From assembly GCF_020831365.1 (NCBI RefSeq), contig NZ_JAJHPV010000012.1, positions 186,001 to 250,000 on the forward strand: a stretch of DNA of 64,000 nucleotides, given 5' to 3'. Shown in pieces: positions 41,940 to 50,417 of the stretch. The DNA comes from Massilia agrisoli. Lineage in GTDB: Bacteria > Pseudomonadota > Gammaproteobacteria > Burkholderiales > Burkholderiaceae_D. Both the position numbers and the translations under genes were made by a program. Within the stretch, counting starts at the first letter, position 1. The number at the start of each line of letters is the position of its first letter. The notes below the pieces were generated by a model. That model ran no database searches. It saw only the letters and a program-made list of their open reading frames with translations, and had not been told where the DNA came from.

Positions 41940-43697
41940 TCAGGGGCCGGCGCGGTACCACGTGTCCTTTGCCAGCAACATCTCATGGTGGCCATGCCCG
42001 GATGGAATCATGGGGAAGCAGTTTTCGGCCCGCTCGACCACGACGTCCAGGAAGTACGGGGTGTCCGAGGACAGGCACTCGGCCAGCGCTGCCTCCAGTT
42101 CGCCAACATGTTCGACCCGCCTGGCGTTCCAGCCGAAGGCGCGCGCCAGCGCGACGAAATCGGGCATCGCCTCGGAGTAGCTGTGGCTGTAACGGGCCTC
42201 GTGGTGCAGCTCCTGCCACTGGCGGACCATGCCCATGCAGCCGTTGTTAGCCAGGACCACCTTCACCGGGCACTTGTGCTGCACGGCGGTCGCCAGCTCC
42301 TGGATGTTCATCAGGATCGACGCGTCGCCCGTAACGCACACAACCGTCTTATCCGGATGCGCGACCTGCGCGCCGATTGCGGCAGGCAAACCGTAGCCCA
42401 TCGTGCCGGCGCCGCCCGAGGTCAGCCAGCGCCGCGGCTTGTCGAACCGGAGGTATTGCGCGGCCCACATCTGGTGCTGGCCCACGTCGGTCGAGACAAT
42501 GGCGTCCTTGCCGCCAAGCTGGCCGGCCAGGCTTGCCATCAGTTGCTGGGGGATGATGGTTGGCGATGCCTTGTCGAAGGCCAGGCAGTTTTCGGCCCGC
42601 CATGCGGCGATCTGCTTCCACCAGTCTGCCGTGAGCGCATGGTCGATCGGCGCCGCGTCGAGTTTTTCGAGCAGCCCGGCCAGCACGGTATCGCAGTCGC
42701 CCGCCAGCCCCACATCCGCCTTCACCACCTTGTCGATCGAGCGCGGATCGATGTCGATGTGGATCACGCGGGCATGCGGACAGAAATCTGGCAGCTTGCC
42801 GGTAACGCGGTCGTCGAAGCGCGCGCCGACGCACACCACGAGGTCGGATTGGTGCATCGCCAGGTTCGCTTCGAGTGTGCCGTGCATGCCGAGCATACCC
42901 AGCCACAAGTCGCTGGACGCGGGGAATGCGCCAAGCCCCATCAGGGTCAGCGTGCAGGGGCCGCGCTTTCGCTGGACCAGCTCGGCAAACTTGAGGCAGG
43001 CGGCGTCGCCGGAATTGACCAGTCCCCCGCCGCCATAAAAGACCGGGCGGCGCGCATGCCTGATCAGGTCAGCCGCCGCATCGAGCGACGCGCTGGACAG
43101 TCTGCGTGAAGGCAAATCCGCGTACGGAGCAGGCGCCAGTGGGTTGACTACCTGCGCCGCCTGCAGGTCCTTGGGAACGTCGACCAGCACCGGGCCGGGC
43201 CTGCCGCGTGTCGCAATCCGGATCGCCGCCTGCACGGTTTGCGCGATCTGGCTGGCGTCGCGAACCTGCACATTCCATTTCGTGACCGTCCTGGATATGC
43301 CGAGGGCATCGCATTCCTGGAACGCGCTGGTGCCGATCGACCTGGTCGCCACCTGGCCGCTGATGCAAAGGATCGGGATGGAATCGCTGAGTGCATCGAG
43401 CAGGCCCGAGGTGGTATTGGCGATGCCCGGGCCGGAAGTGACGAACACGACGCCGAGTTTGCCGGTGCTGCGCGCATAGCCTTCGGCTGCATGCACGGCG
43501 GCCTGCTCGTGCCTGACCAGCACGTGGCGCAAGCGCGGCTCCTGCTGGAGCGCATCGTAGAGCGGCAATACCGCGCCGCCCGGGTAACCGAACACGGTGT
43601 CGACACCGGCTGCGATGAGGGTATGGAGAAGGACGCGCGCGCCCGTGGGCGAGGCGTCGGGATGGTCCAGCAACTGGTCAATGGAGTCAATTTTCAT
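41940..43697 (-). CDS. acetolactate synthase large-subunit-like thiamine-diphosphate enzyme
   Basis: A 585-residue ThDP enzyme. The N-terminal domain has the catalytic Glu in LVRHEQAAVHAAEGYARSTG, and the first half includes GISGQVA-type and FQECDALGI segments. The C-terminal domain has the ThDP-binding VTGDASILMNIQELATA with VLANNGCMGMVRQWQ. It fits the AHAS large subunit (IlvB/IlvG), making acetolactate or acetohydroxybutyrate from pyruvate. No small subunit gene (ilvH/ilvN) is adjacent, so it may be a stand-alone catabolic or paralogous form. It is divergent from an Lrp-type gene with a dyad between them. Confidence 0.85.
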   Translation of the reverse strand: MKIDSIDQLLDHPDASPTGARVLLHTLIAAGVDTVFGYPGGAVLPLYDALQQEPRLRHVLVRHEQAAVHAAEGYARSTGKLGVVFVTSGPGIANTTSGLLDALSDSIPILCISGQVATRSIGTSAFQECDALGISRTVTKWNVQVRDASQIAQTVQAAIRIATRGRPGPVLVDVPKDLQAAQVVNPLAPAPYADLPSRRLSSASLDAAADLIRHARRPVFYGGGGLVNSGDAACLKFAELVQRKRGPCTLTLMGLGAFPASSDLWLGMLGMHGTLEANLAMHQSDLVVCVGARFDDRVTGKLPDFCPHARVIHIDIDPRSIDKVVKADVGLAGDCDTVLAGLLEKLDAAPIDHALTADWWKQIAAWRAENCLAFDKASPTIIPQQLMASLAGQLGGKDAIVSTDVGQHQMWAAQYLRFDKPRRWLTSGGAGTMGYGLPAAIGAQVAHPDKTVVCVTGDASILMNIQELATAVQHKCPVKVVLANNGCMGMVRQWQELHHEARYSHSYSEAMPDFVALARAFGWNARRVEHVGELEAALAECLSSDTPYFLDVVVERAENCFPMIPSGHGHHEMLLAKDTWYRAGP

Positions 43698-43720
43698 GCA
43701 TAAATTTTATCCACGCGAGG

Positions 43721-43745
43721 GCTGAAAGTGCTTCATAATTTCAGC
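43721..43745. promoter_or_regulatory. dyad between the acetolactate synthase and Lrp genes
   Basis: GCTGAAA-N11-TTTCAGC, with both arms perfect, lies in the 72-bp gap between the divergent starts at 43697 (minus) and 43770 (plus). A further CTGAAA half-site lies at 43762-43767. A longer Lrp frame starting at 43728 would begin inside the dyad, which argues for the later start. Confidence 0.6.
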
Positions 43746-43769
43746 ATATTCGCCCCTAGGACTGAAAAA

Positions 43770-44255
43770 ATGACCGAAAATGAGCAGGAAATCGGAAAAT
43801 CATTCGATATTTATGATCTGCACATCCTGCGCATCCTGCTGAAGGATTCGCGCACGCCCTTGCAGGAGATCAGCAAGGAAGTGGGACTGTCGACCACATC
43901 GTGCTGGAACCGGATCAAGAAGATGACCGATTCCGGCGCGATCCAGTCGTACACGGTGAAAGTCGACCTGGCGCGCATCGGCTACCAGGACACGGTCATC
44001 GTCCAGGTCACGCTGGAGAGCCACAGCGAGGAAACCTTGTACGAATTCGGCCGCGCGCTTGAGTCTATCCCGGAGGTGCTCGAAGCGCTGCTGATCTCGG
44101 GCGACTACGACTACTTCATCCGCATCGCCGTCAAGGACACGCGCGATTACGAGCGCTTGCTGCGCGAACGGCTTTACAAGATACCGGGCATCCGCCACAG
44201 CAAATCGAGCTTCGTCTTGCGCACTTTGAAGAAAGTGGAAACCCCGTTGGACTAG
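43770..44255 (+). CDS. Lrp/AsnC-family transcription regulator
   Basis: 161 residues from the ATG at 43770 with AGGA eight bases ahead. The N-terminal helix-turn-helix (DLHILRILLKDSRTPLQEISKEVGLSTTSCWNRIKKM) covers about residues 17-60. The RAM ligand-binding domain follows (VIVQVTLESHSEETLYEFGRALESIPEVLEALLISGDYDYFIRIAVKD). It is divergent from the acetolactate-synthase-like gene and probably regulates it in response to an amino acid. Octameric Lrp-like assembly is known for the family. Confidence 0.9.
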   Translation: MTENEQEIGKSFDIYDLHILRILLKDSRTPLQEISKEVGLSTTSCWNRIKKMTDSGAIQSYTVKVDLARIGYQDTVIVQVTLESHSEETLYEFGRALESIPEVLEALLISGDYDYFIRIAVKDTRDYERLLRERLYKIPGIRHSKSSFVLRTLKKVETPLD

Positions 44256-44305
44256 CCAGGCTTTCGTACTGCTGTGCCCCCCGGGCGATCAGGTCCATTC
44301 AAGCG

Positions 44306-44330
44306 AAAAAAAGGGCGCCGAAGCGCCCTT
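44306..44330 (-). terminator. rho-independent terminator for the YflT-type gene
   Basis: AAGGGCGC-CGAA-GCGCCCTT (44311-44330) forms an eight-pair stem. On the minus strand it is followed by seven T (complement of A at 44306-44312), which ends the gene at 44349-45299. It also lies after the convergent Lrp gene and may act on both strands, more weakly on plus (GTTGTT). Confidence 0.85.
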
Positions 44331-44348
44331 GTTGTTGATGCTGCCGGC

Positions 44349-45299
44349 TTAGTGCGTCAGCCGGTTCCAGCCATGGCGGATCGCGTCCTTGAACCTGTCC
44401 CAGGTCGACTCGCCAGCTGAGGCCTGGCGCGATTCCCAACCGCTGCGGACATCGTACTCGACGTCTTCCCATGGACGGCCGCGGTACATCATCGCCACTT
44501 CATGGCCATAGCTGTAGGCTGGCGCATAGTCGTCAAACGAATCGCCGGTGGCGCTGTAGGTGCGCTCCCAGTGGCTGACATAGTAGTCCTCATCCAGGTT
44601 CGGCCGGTCCGCGCCGAGCGGCGAGAAAACCCGCACCCCGCCGCGCCGCACTTCGCGGCGACTGGCCATGCCGCTGTCGCCGCTTGCGCTGGTGTCTTGC
44701 TGCAGCGATCCGCTCAGGCTTTCGCCGTGCGGGTTGCCGAAGCTGCCCACCGACAGTTCGCCGTTGGTCCCCATCGGTTCCTGGTAAGTCTGCCCCATGG
44801 GCCGCTCGTCGTTCAGCGACTGCTGCGCAAACAGGTTGCGGTCGCCCTCGAACTGCAGCGATGTCCCTTGTGAGCGCTGCATGGCGCCGGTGCTTCCCAT
44901 GCGCATCGCGCCCGCACTCGGCGTCGAAGGAACACCCCACTCGGCTGCCTTCTCGTCGATGTCAACCGGGTTGAAGCGCTCGATGACGTCCGCTGCGCGT
45001 TCGACCGCCGTGTCGTCCAATGCGGAAACGGTCACCAGGTGGTGACCTTTGCTGATGGCGGTCGAGTACTTGTCTGAACGGAAGTCGTTATCGCTGCCGA
45101 ACAAATCGCTGAAGAAGTGCTTGATGCTGGCGCCAATTCCTTCGTCTTCGGTCCGGTCGGCATCGGCATAGTCGCCGGTGGCGCTGGTGTCCTCGGACAT
45201 GCGCACGTTTTCGCGGGAGAAGCCCGACAGCAGCAGTTCATCCATGGCGCCCTGGGCGTCGGCGCGGTTATCGAATACGGCAATCAAAGTATGTTGCAT
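44349..45299 (-). CDS. YflT-domain (general stress 17M-like) protein
   Basis: 316 residues from the ATG at 45299 behind AGGA. A frame to 45398 has no ribosome site. Residues 2-110 are the YflT/general stress protein 17M-like domain (TLIAVFDNRADAQGAMDELLLSGFSRENVRMSED; later HHLVTVSALDDTAVERAADVIERFNPVDIDE). The rest is low-complexity Gly/Ser/Gln followed by an acidic-aromatic tail (YYVSHWERTYSATGDSFDDYAPAYSYGHEVA) of a type seen repeated in related proteins. Stress-related, cytoplasmic, mechanism unknown. A paralogue begins at the left edge of the window. Confidence 0.75.
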   Translation of the reverse strand: MQHTLIAVFDNRADAQGAMDELLLSGFSRENVRMSEDTSATGDYADADRTEDEGIGASIKHFFSDLFGSDNDFRSDKYSTAISKGHHLVTVSALDDTAVERAADVIERFNPVDIDEKAAEWGVPSTPSAGAMRMGSTGAMQRSQGTSLQFEGDRNLFAQQSLNDERPMGQTYQEPMGTNGELSVGSFGNPHGESLSGSLQQDTSASGDSGMASRREVRRGGVRVFSPLGADRPNLDEDYYVSHWERTYSATGDSFDDYAPAYSYGHEVAMMYRGRPWEDVEYDVRSGWESRQASAGESTWDRFKDAIRHGWNRLTH

Positions 45300-45407
45300 G
45301 ATGAATCCTCCCATTGTTGAACACTTGAGCAGCAATGCCCGCAAGTCAATAGCGTTTACACAATTGAGAATAGCGCAATTCCCCGCACCTCCGCGCACCG
45401 TTGGGTT

Positions 45408-46061
45408 TCAGCTTTCCGGCGCCTGGCTGGCAGGATACGTGATGCTGCCGTCGGCAACATGCGCAAACGGTGTAAGCGCATGTTTCTTGCGCGCGCCCGG
45501 CCCGATGATGTGTTCCACCCGCACGCCGCGCAGCAGCAGCGCGTCGGCGACAAGCGAGCGGTGACAGCGCCAGGGCACGGCTTCGGCGCACATCAGCACA
45601 CAGTTTTCCTGTCTTGCGGCGGCGGCCAGCCGCGCCACTTCATCCTGGAACGCGGTGCTCTGCATGTAATCGGCGTAGCCGCGGAACGAGGCGTTGCGCC
45701 AGCCCATGTTGGGCGAGTCTGGGCGCGCGCGGCGCAATCCTCCCAGCGCGGGAATATGGGTGTAGGCAATACCCGCCTGCCTCAGCGAGGCCGGCAGCAG
45801 TTCCTGCCCGAACTGCGGGTTGTGGCGCGAGCGCGGCACCGTCCTCACATCGAGCACCCGGGTGATGCCGTTTTGCAGCAGCAGATCTAAAAAGGTTTCC
45901 AGTGGACGGTTCGAATGACCGATCGTGCAGATGAGCGGAGCCACCGCGCCGCCGGCCAGGCGGACGGGCGCTGCGATGTTGATGGCGACCGGATCGCTGG
46001 CGGGAAAGCTCTCGCGCAGCGCTTCATCGAGTGCCTGCTCCATACGCTCATCGTTTGCCAT
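45408..46061 (-). CDS. DUF488 family protein
   Basis: 217 residues from the ATG at 46061 with GGGAGA ahead; a start at 46124 is possible. A short N-terminal helix (RMEQALDEALRESFPASDPVAINI) precedes the DUF488 domain: ICTIGHSNRPLETFLDLLLQNGITRVLDVRTVPRSRHNPQF, ALGGLRRARPD and ENCVLMCAEAVPWRCHRSLVADAL, the Cys-containing motif of the family. No biochemical function is established for the family. The N-terminal helix resembles small stress-related proteins, which fits the neighbouring YflT gene. Confidence 0.85.
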   Translation of the reverse strand: MANDERMEQALDEALRESFPASDPVAINIAAPVRLAGGAVAPLICTIGHSNRPLETFLDLLLQNGITRVLDVRTVPRSRHNPQFGQELLPASLRQAGIAYTHIPALGGLRRARPDSPNMGWRNASFRGYADYMQSTAFQDEVARLAAAARQENCVLMCAEAVPWRCHRSLVADALLLRGVRVEHIIGPGARKKHALTPFAHVADGSITYPASQAPES

Positions 46062-46494
46062 TGATCTCCCTGCATTCGGGCCGGCTGGCGCCTTCATCGC
46101 ATCCGGGTACGGAAACGCCGCCATGCTGCCGGCCCCGCGGCGGCGCCAGCTGGAAGCGATAACAATACCATCGCTGCCAGAATGGCGCTTTTCATATCAG
46201 GACACGAAGCCGACGGCACCGGCGCTTCGCCCGGTGCGTTGCGCAGCACCGCCCCTTGCAACGCCTCGTCGCCGAGGATGCTGGCCGCCGCTTTCGACTA
46301 GTCGCGGTTGGCGAACAGTGGCACGGCGCAAAGACCAGCGAACGTTCGGTTTTTTGTTGACGTCCAATATTGGATCACGGCACACGGAGCGGCGTTCCCG
46401 CCGCCAATTGGCAAGAACTGCGACTTAGCTAACGGAAGGAAATCCTGAACGAGTTCAAAATCCCAGCATACTGAACCAACGACGTGGAAGCGGG
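46062..46494. other. 433-bp intergenic region
   Basis: It separates the divergent DUF488 and SRPBCC genes. I find no supported gene. A perfect 12-bp palindrome, TCCAATATTGGA, lies at 46363-46374, about 120 bases ahead of the SRPBCC start, after a T-run (46350-46355). Short frames on both strands lack ribosome sites. Confidence 0.5.
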
Positions 46495-46980
46495 ATGACG
46501 AAAGTACGCCTTACCTTTACAACCGAAGTACCGGCTTCTCCCGAAGAGGTCTGGTCGTGGTCGACCTCGATCAAGGGCATTCAGGCTGAAATGTGGCCTG
46601 TCCTGAAAATCACTTTCCCAAAAGGGCTGAACCATATCGACAAAGACACCGCTTTGGGAAAGCCGCTCTGCCGCTGCCACTTCCTGCTGCTCGGCATTTT
46701 TCCGATGGACATGTCCAAACTAACCTTTGTCGAACTCGGCCCGGGCTACCGCTTCGTCGAACAGTCGCCGCTGTTTTCAATGCGGATGTGGCGGCACGAG
46801 CGCGTCGTGACGCCGACGCGAAACGGCGCGCGGGTCACCGACAATCTTGAGTTTTCGCCGCGCTTCGCGTCGCCGCTGGTGGCGTGGTTCGTCAAGCAGT
46901 TCTTCGGCCATCGGCACGCGGTAATCGCGCGCCGCTTCGCCGGCACGGCAACCGCGGGCCTGCCTGGGCGGCACTCCTAG
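46495..46980 (+). CDS. SRPBCC-fold (START-like) protein
   Basis: A 161-residue protein. The opening KVRLTFTTEVPASPEEVWSWSTSIKGIQAEMWPVLKI and the late RVVTPTRNGARVTDNLEFSPRFASPLVAWFVKQFFGHRHAVIARRF have the length and helix-grip pattern of SRPBCC/polyketide cyclase-like proteins, which bind hydrophobic ligands in a deep pocket. No ligand can be named. Its stop overlaps the convergent ftsI pseudogene end by four bases. Confidence 0.75.
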   Translation: MTKVRLTFTTEVPASPEEVWSWSTSIKGIQAEMWPVLKITFPKGLNHIDKDTALGKPLCRCHFLLLGIFPMDMSKLTFVELGPGYRFVEQSPLFSMRMWRHERVVTPTRNGARVTDNLEFSPRFASPLVAWFVKQFFGHRHAVIARRFAGTATAGLPGRHS

Positions 46981-48082
46981 ATCGCGGGGTCGTTCGGCAC
47001 AATGATGTCGTCTACCGGGGAATCGGGGGCAACGTTCAAGGTGCGCAAGGTGTCCTGCGTCACCGCAGAGAACACCGGCGCGGCCACGCGCCCGCCGAAG
47101 TAGCCGCCCACGGTCGGCTCATCGACCATCACCGCGACGATGATGCGTGGCTCCGACACCGGTGCAAAGCCGACGAACGCCGACACATACCTGTTGGTGT
47201 AGCGGCCGTTGACCGGTTTGTGCGCAGTGCTGGTCTTGCCCGCCACGCGGTAGCCGGGCACCTGGGCGCGCGGCGCTGTGCCTGTGGGGCCAGTGGCCAG
47301 TTCCATCATCGTCCGCACAGCGCGCGCGGTCTGTTTTGAAATCACCGGCCGCGCACGCGCCCCGGACCTGGCCTTTAGCAAGGTAACCGGGATCATGTCG
47401 CCGTCGCGCGCGAACACCAGGTAAGACTGCGCCATTTGCATCAGCGACGTGGACATGCCGTGGCCGTAGCTGATGGTGGCCTGCTCAGGCTGTCCTGGTG
47501 GGCCAGCTCCATGCCGTCCTGGCCCGCGTCGTCGACACTGGTGAAGCCGACGATGTGCGTCGCCAGCTCGCCGTGAGGGTAATAGCGCTTGTATTCCTTG
47601 CGTGTATGGACGCCGGGGATGCCAAGCTTGACGACCTGGCCAACCTTTTCCATCCCGACCTGCCGCTTCAGGTACACGAAGCCGCGGCCGGTAGCGAGTT
47701 TTCCCGCCAGGTCGGCATCGCTGACATCGAGCAGGCGCGCCAGTTCGCGCAGCTTGTTTGCAGGTGCGCGCGCCGCCTCTTCCGGTATCGCCCACACCGC
47801 CTTTACCGGCAGCGATGAGGCCAGCACGTCGCCATTGCGGTCAAGGATGCGGCCGCGCGTGGCGGGCAGCTCCAGCGTGCGCGCGTAGCGGTAAGCGCCC
47901 TGCTCCTGCAGGAAATCGTTGGATACCGCCTGCAGCCAGGCCGCGCGGCCGGCCAGCAAGGCGAACATCGCGAACATGGAGAACAGCACCAGCCGCGAGC
48001 GCCAGGCCGGCAGCTGGGGCGCCAGCACCGGGTTGCTGCTAAATTGCAGGCCTTTGCCGCTGGTGCTGCGCACAGCAGCCAT
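46977..48082 (-). pseudogene. ftsI: ftsI-like class B penicillin-binding protein, internally deleted and frameshifted
   Basis: The first frame (48082 to about 47490) encodes the membrane anchor, RGRILDRNGDVLASS and the region up to GQDGMELAHQDSLS. The sequence then jumps, in another frame, to EQATISYGHGMSTSLMQMAQSYLVFARDGD and continues to 46977. Compared with a full PBP3 (about 580 residues), about 215 residues are gone, including the transpeptidase SxxK serine and SxN motif. The remaining KTG motif reads KTS (AGKTSTAHK). Neither part can be a working transpeptidase. It is not in a dcw cell-division cluster, so it was a paralogue. Confidence 0.88.
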
Positions 48083-48726
48083 CAGGCCCTCTCGTCCGGC
48101 AGCGCTTCAAAGGCGCCGGTGCCGGCGTCCGGCACGGGCAGCGCGAGCGAGAAGCGGATCGCGAGCAGGCGCAGCGAAAACCCGACGGCGAGCGCAACGC
48201 CGGTGGCGAGGTCAGGGCCAACGCCGAAGTAAAGCAGGCCGACGTACAGCACCCCTGTCACCATCGAGACAGTGGCGTACAAGTCGCGCCGCAACACCAG
48301 CGGCACCTGGTTACACAGGATGTCGCGCAGCAGCCCCCCGAACACGCCGGTGATCATGCCCATCACCACCACCACGGCGACATGGGCGCCGGTGCCGGCC
48401 GCGATATTGCAGCCAATGACAGTGAACGCCACCAGGCCCAAGGCGTCAAGCAGCAGGAACGCGCGCTTCAGGTGATGCAGCGAGCCGGCCAGCAAGGCGG
48501 CAGCGACGGCGGCGGCGATGGTGAACAGCAGGTACTGCGGATGCGCCACCCAGCCCAGCGGATAGTGCCCAAGCAGCATGTCGCGGATGGAACCGCCGCC
48601 CAGTGCGGTAACTGTGCCGATCACCGAAACGCCGAACAGGTCCATCTGCCGCCGCGTTCCCATCAGGGCGCCGGATGCAGCCTCGGCGGCGATCGCAAGC
48701 GGGTAAATCATGTCGAGCAAGGTCAT
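48082..48726 (-). CDS. TRIC-family (YadS/UPF0126) membrane protein
   Basis: 214 residues from the ATG at 48726. The frame to 48945 runs through the promoter. Seven membrane segments in two repeated halves carry the family signatures LGGGSIRDMLLG and GGLLRDILCNQVPLVLR. Bacterial TRIC-like proteins form trimeric cation channels, and some relatives move small amino acids such as glycine. Its stop overlaps the ftsI pseudogene start (TGATG). It is divergent from an ArgP-like regulator, which suggests it is part of that regulon. Confidence 0.9.
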   Translation of the reverse strand: MTLLDMIYPLAIAAEAASGALMGTRRQMDLFGVSVIGTVTALGGGSIRDMLLGHYPLGWVAHPQYLLFTIAAAVAAALLAGSLHHLKRAFLLLDALGLVAFTVIGCNIAAGTGAHVAVVVVMGMITGVFGGLLRDILCNQVPLVLRRDLYATVSMVTGVLYVGLLYFGVGPDLATGVALAVGFSLRLLAIRFSLALPVPDAGTGAFEALPDERA

Positions 48727-48792
48727 TGGGTCATCGGGCGGTTGCTGGGAACGCCTGCAATTCTGGACGACCGGCCTGCGACTTTGAATAAA

Positions 48793-48819
48793 ATTAAGTA
48801 TTCTTCGTCTATGCTTAAT
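48793..48819. promoter_or_regulatory. dyad between the TRIC and ArgP-like genes
   Basis: ATTAAGTAT-N9-ATGCTTAAT has arms that match at eight of nine positions. It lies in the 111-bp gap between the divergent genes, 19 bases before the ArgP-like start. The size and position suit a LysR-type binding site. Confidence 0.5.
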
Positions 48820-48837
48820 CTTTTTTAATCTTTGTCG

Positions 48838-49740
48838 ATGAACCTGGACCCTAAACAAACCGACGCCTTCCAGGCGGTTGCCGAGTTGGGCAGCTTCGAA
48901 CGCGCCGCGGACAAGCTGAGCCTGACGCCTTCGGCGGTATCGCAACGGGTGCGCGCGCTGGAGATCGCACTCGGCGCCGCGCTTGTCCTGCGCACGCGGC
49001 CATGCCGGGCAACGCAGATGGGCCAGCGGCTACTGCAATACCTGCGCCGCGCGCACCTGCTGAAAGTGGAACTGCAGGCCGACCTGCTCGACCAGGAAAG
49101 CGGCCCGCTGGCGGTGTCGGTGGCCCTCAACTCGGACAGCCTTGGCACCTGGTTCTTCCCGGCGCTGGCAGGCCTGCTGGTGAAGGACCAGATCCTGCTC
49201 GACCTGGTCGTCGAGGACCAGGACCACACCTACGCCCTGCTGAAGACGGGCATGGTGACCGGATGCGTCAGTACGGTTGCCCAGCCGATGCATGGTTGCA
49301 GTGCCGAGCCCCTTGGCGCGATGCGCTACCGCCTGATGGCCAGCCAGCCGTTCCAGCAGCGCTGGCTGCCTGGCGGGTTGACGCGCGAGGCGGCGCGGCT
49401 GGCCCCGGTGGCTGCCTACACGCGCAAGGATACGCTGCAGTCGAGCTTCCTGCTGACCCACCTGGGACTGCCGGAAGGCGCCTTTCCCTGCCATTACGTG
49501 CCCGGCATCGAGGCCCACTTCGCCGCAGTCCGCCATGGCATCGGCTATGGCATGGTGCCCGAATGGCTGCTCCCGCCAGCGGGCGGCAGCCACCCGCCGC
49601 TGGTCGACCTGGCGCCCGGACATCCCACCGACGTCGCGCTCTACTGGCACGCGTGGAAGCTGCAATCGCCGCGCATGGAACGCCTGTCGAGGCAGATCGT
49701 CGACGCGGCGCGCGCCAGCCTCAGGCAGGGCACGAGCTAG
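48838..49740 (+). CDS. argP: LysR-family regulator, ArgP/LysG type
   Basis: 300 residues from the ATG at 48838. An in-frame TTG at 48832 is less likely. The helix-turn-helix (QTDAFQAVAELGSFERAADKLSLTPSAVSQRVRALEIALG) and the effector domain with LAVSVALNSDSLGTWFFPALAGLL, and later CHYVPGIEAHFAAVRHGIGYGMVPEWLL, are typical of ArgP. That protein senses lysine or arginine and activates the exporter ArgO/LysE. Here the divergent gene encodes a TRIC channel, not a LysE exporter. Autoregulation through the 48793-48819 dyad is likely. Confidence 0.85.
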   Translation: MNLDPKQTDAFQAVAELGSFERAADKLSLTPSAVSQRVRALEIALGAALVLRTRPCRATQMGQRLLQYLRRAHLLKVELQADLLDQESGPLAVSVALNSDSLGTWFFPALAGLLVKDQILLDLVVEDQDHTYALLKTGMVTGCVSTVAQPMHGCSAEPLGAMRYRLMASQPFQQRWLPGGLTREAARLAPVAAYTRKDTLQSSFLLTHLGLPEGAFPCHYVPGIEAHFAAVRHGIGYGMVPEWLLPPAGGSHPPLVDLAPGHPTDVALYWHAWKLQSPRMERLSRQIVDAARASLRQGTS

Positions 49741-50316
49741 TCAGAACTCGCCGGCCGCGCCCCTGTCGAGCATCTTTTGCAAGGTCGCGCGGATCCGTTG
49801 CAAGGTCGCGCCGAGGTCGGGCGGCAGCTTGCGCCCCATCTTGATCAGCATGTCCATGTTCATGGTGTAGATCCAGTAGCCGTCGTCCTGCTCGACCACC
49901 GAGATCCGGCACGGCAGAAATGCCGCCATGGCCGGGCTGAACCGGACCATCTGCTGGGCCGCCGCCGGATCGCAGTAGGAATACACCTTGAGGAATTTCT
50001 CGGGTTTTCCGGTGCGCAGTTCAATCTCTTTTGAAATCGGCATGTCGCCGGCGGCGCGGATATTGTCTTCGGCAGCAACGCTGGCAAAGGCCTCCTCGAT
50101 CTCGGCGATGGTCACGCCGGGCCTGACCTTGCGCGACCAGGTGGTGGCGGCGGCGATATCGCCGTCCGAGTCGACCCACGCCGACACCATCCGCCCCGCC
50201 TCGGCTGCGGCGCCGGGCTGCGTGTTGGCGGCCGTGCGCACGGTGCCGCATCCCGCTGCCAGCAGGCTCGCCGCCAATACGGCCACCGCGCCACCCATCC
50301 GTACCACCTTATGCAT
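49741..50316 (-). CDS. DUF302 lipoprotein
   Basis: A 191-residue protein with a lipoprotein signal (lipobox LLAAGC, Cys near residue 23). The DUF302 domain covers about residues 115-170 (FLKVYSYCDPAAAQQMVRFSPAMAAFLPCRISVVEQDDGYWIYTMNMDMLIKMG). The two cysteines in YSYC and LPCR could form a disulfide. Probably anchored at the outer membrane facing the periplasm. DUF302 proteins are often linked with sulfur or redox genes, without established function. It is convergent with argP. Confidence 0.87.
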   Translation of the reverse strand: MHKVVRMGGAVAVLAASLLAAGCGTVRTAANTQPGAAAEAGRMVSAWVDSDGDIAAATTWSRKVRPGVTIAEIEEAFASVAAEDNIRAAGDMPISKEIELRTGKPEKFLKVYSYCDPAAAQQMVRFSPAMAAFLPCRISVVEQDDGYWIYTMNMDMLIKMGRKLPPDLGATLQRIRATLQKMLDRGAAGEF

Positions 50317-50417
50317 TCCACGCCCCCGTCATCGTTGTTGAGCCCGGCCGTCGGCCGAACGGGGAGGATAGTGGCTGCGCGCCGCCAACGCAAGCCCGGC
50401 GTTGCGTGCGGGCCGCC

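Noticed and set aside
46062-46494. Small genes in the gap upstream of the SRPBCC gene
   Set aside because: The frames on both strands lack ribosome sites and any recognisable product.
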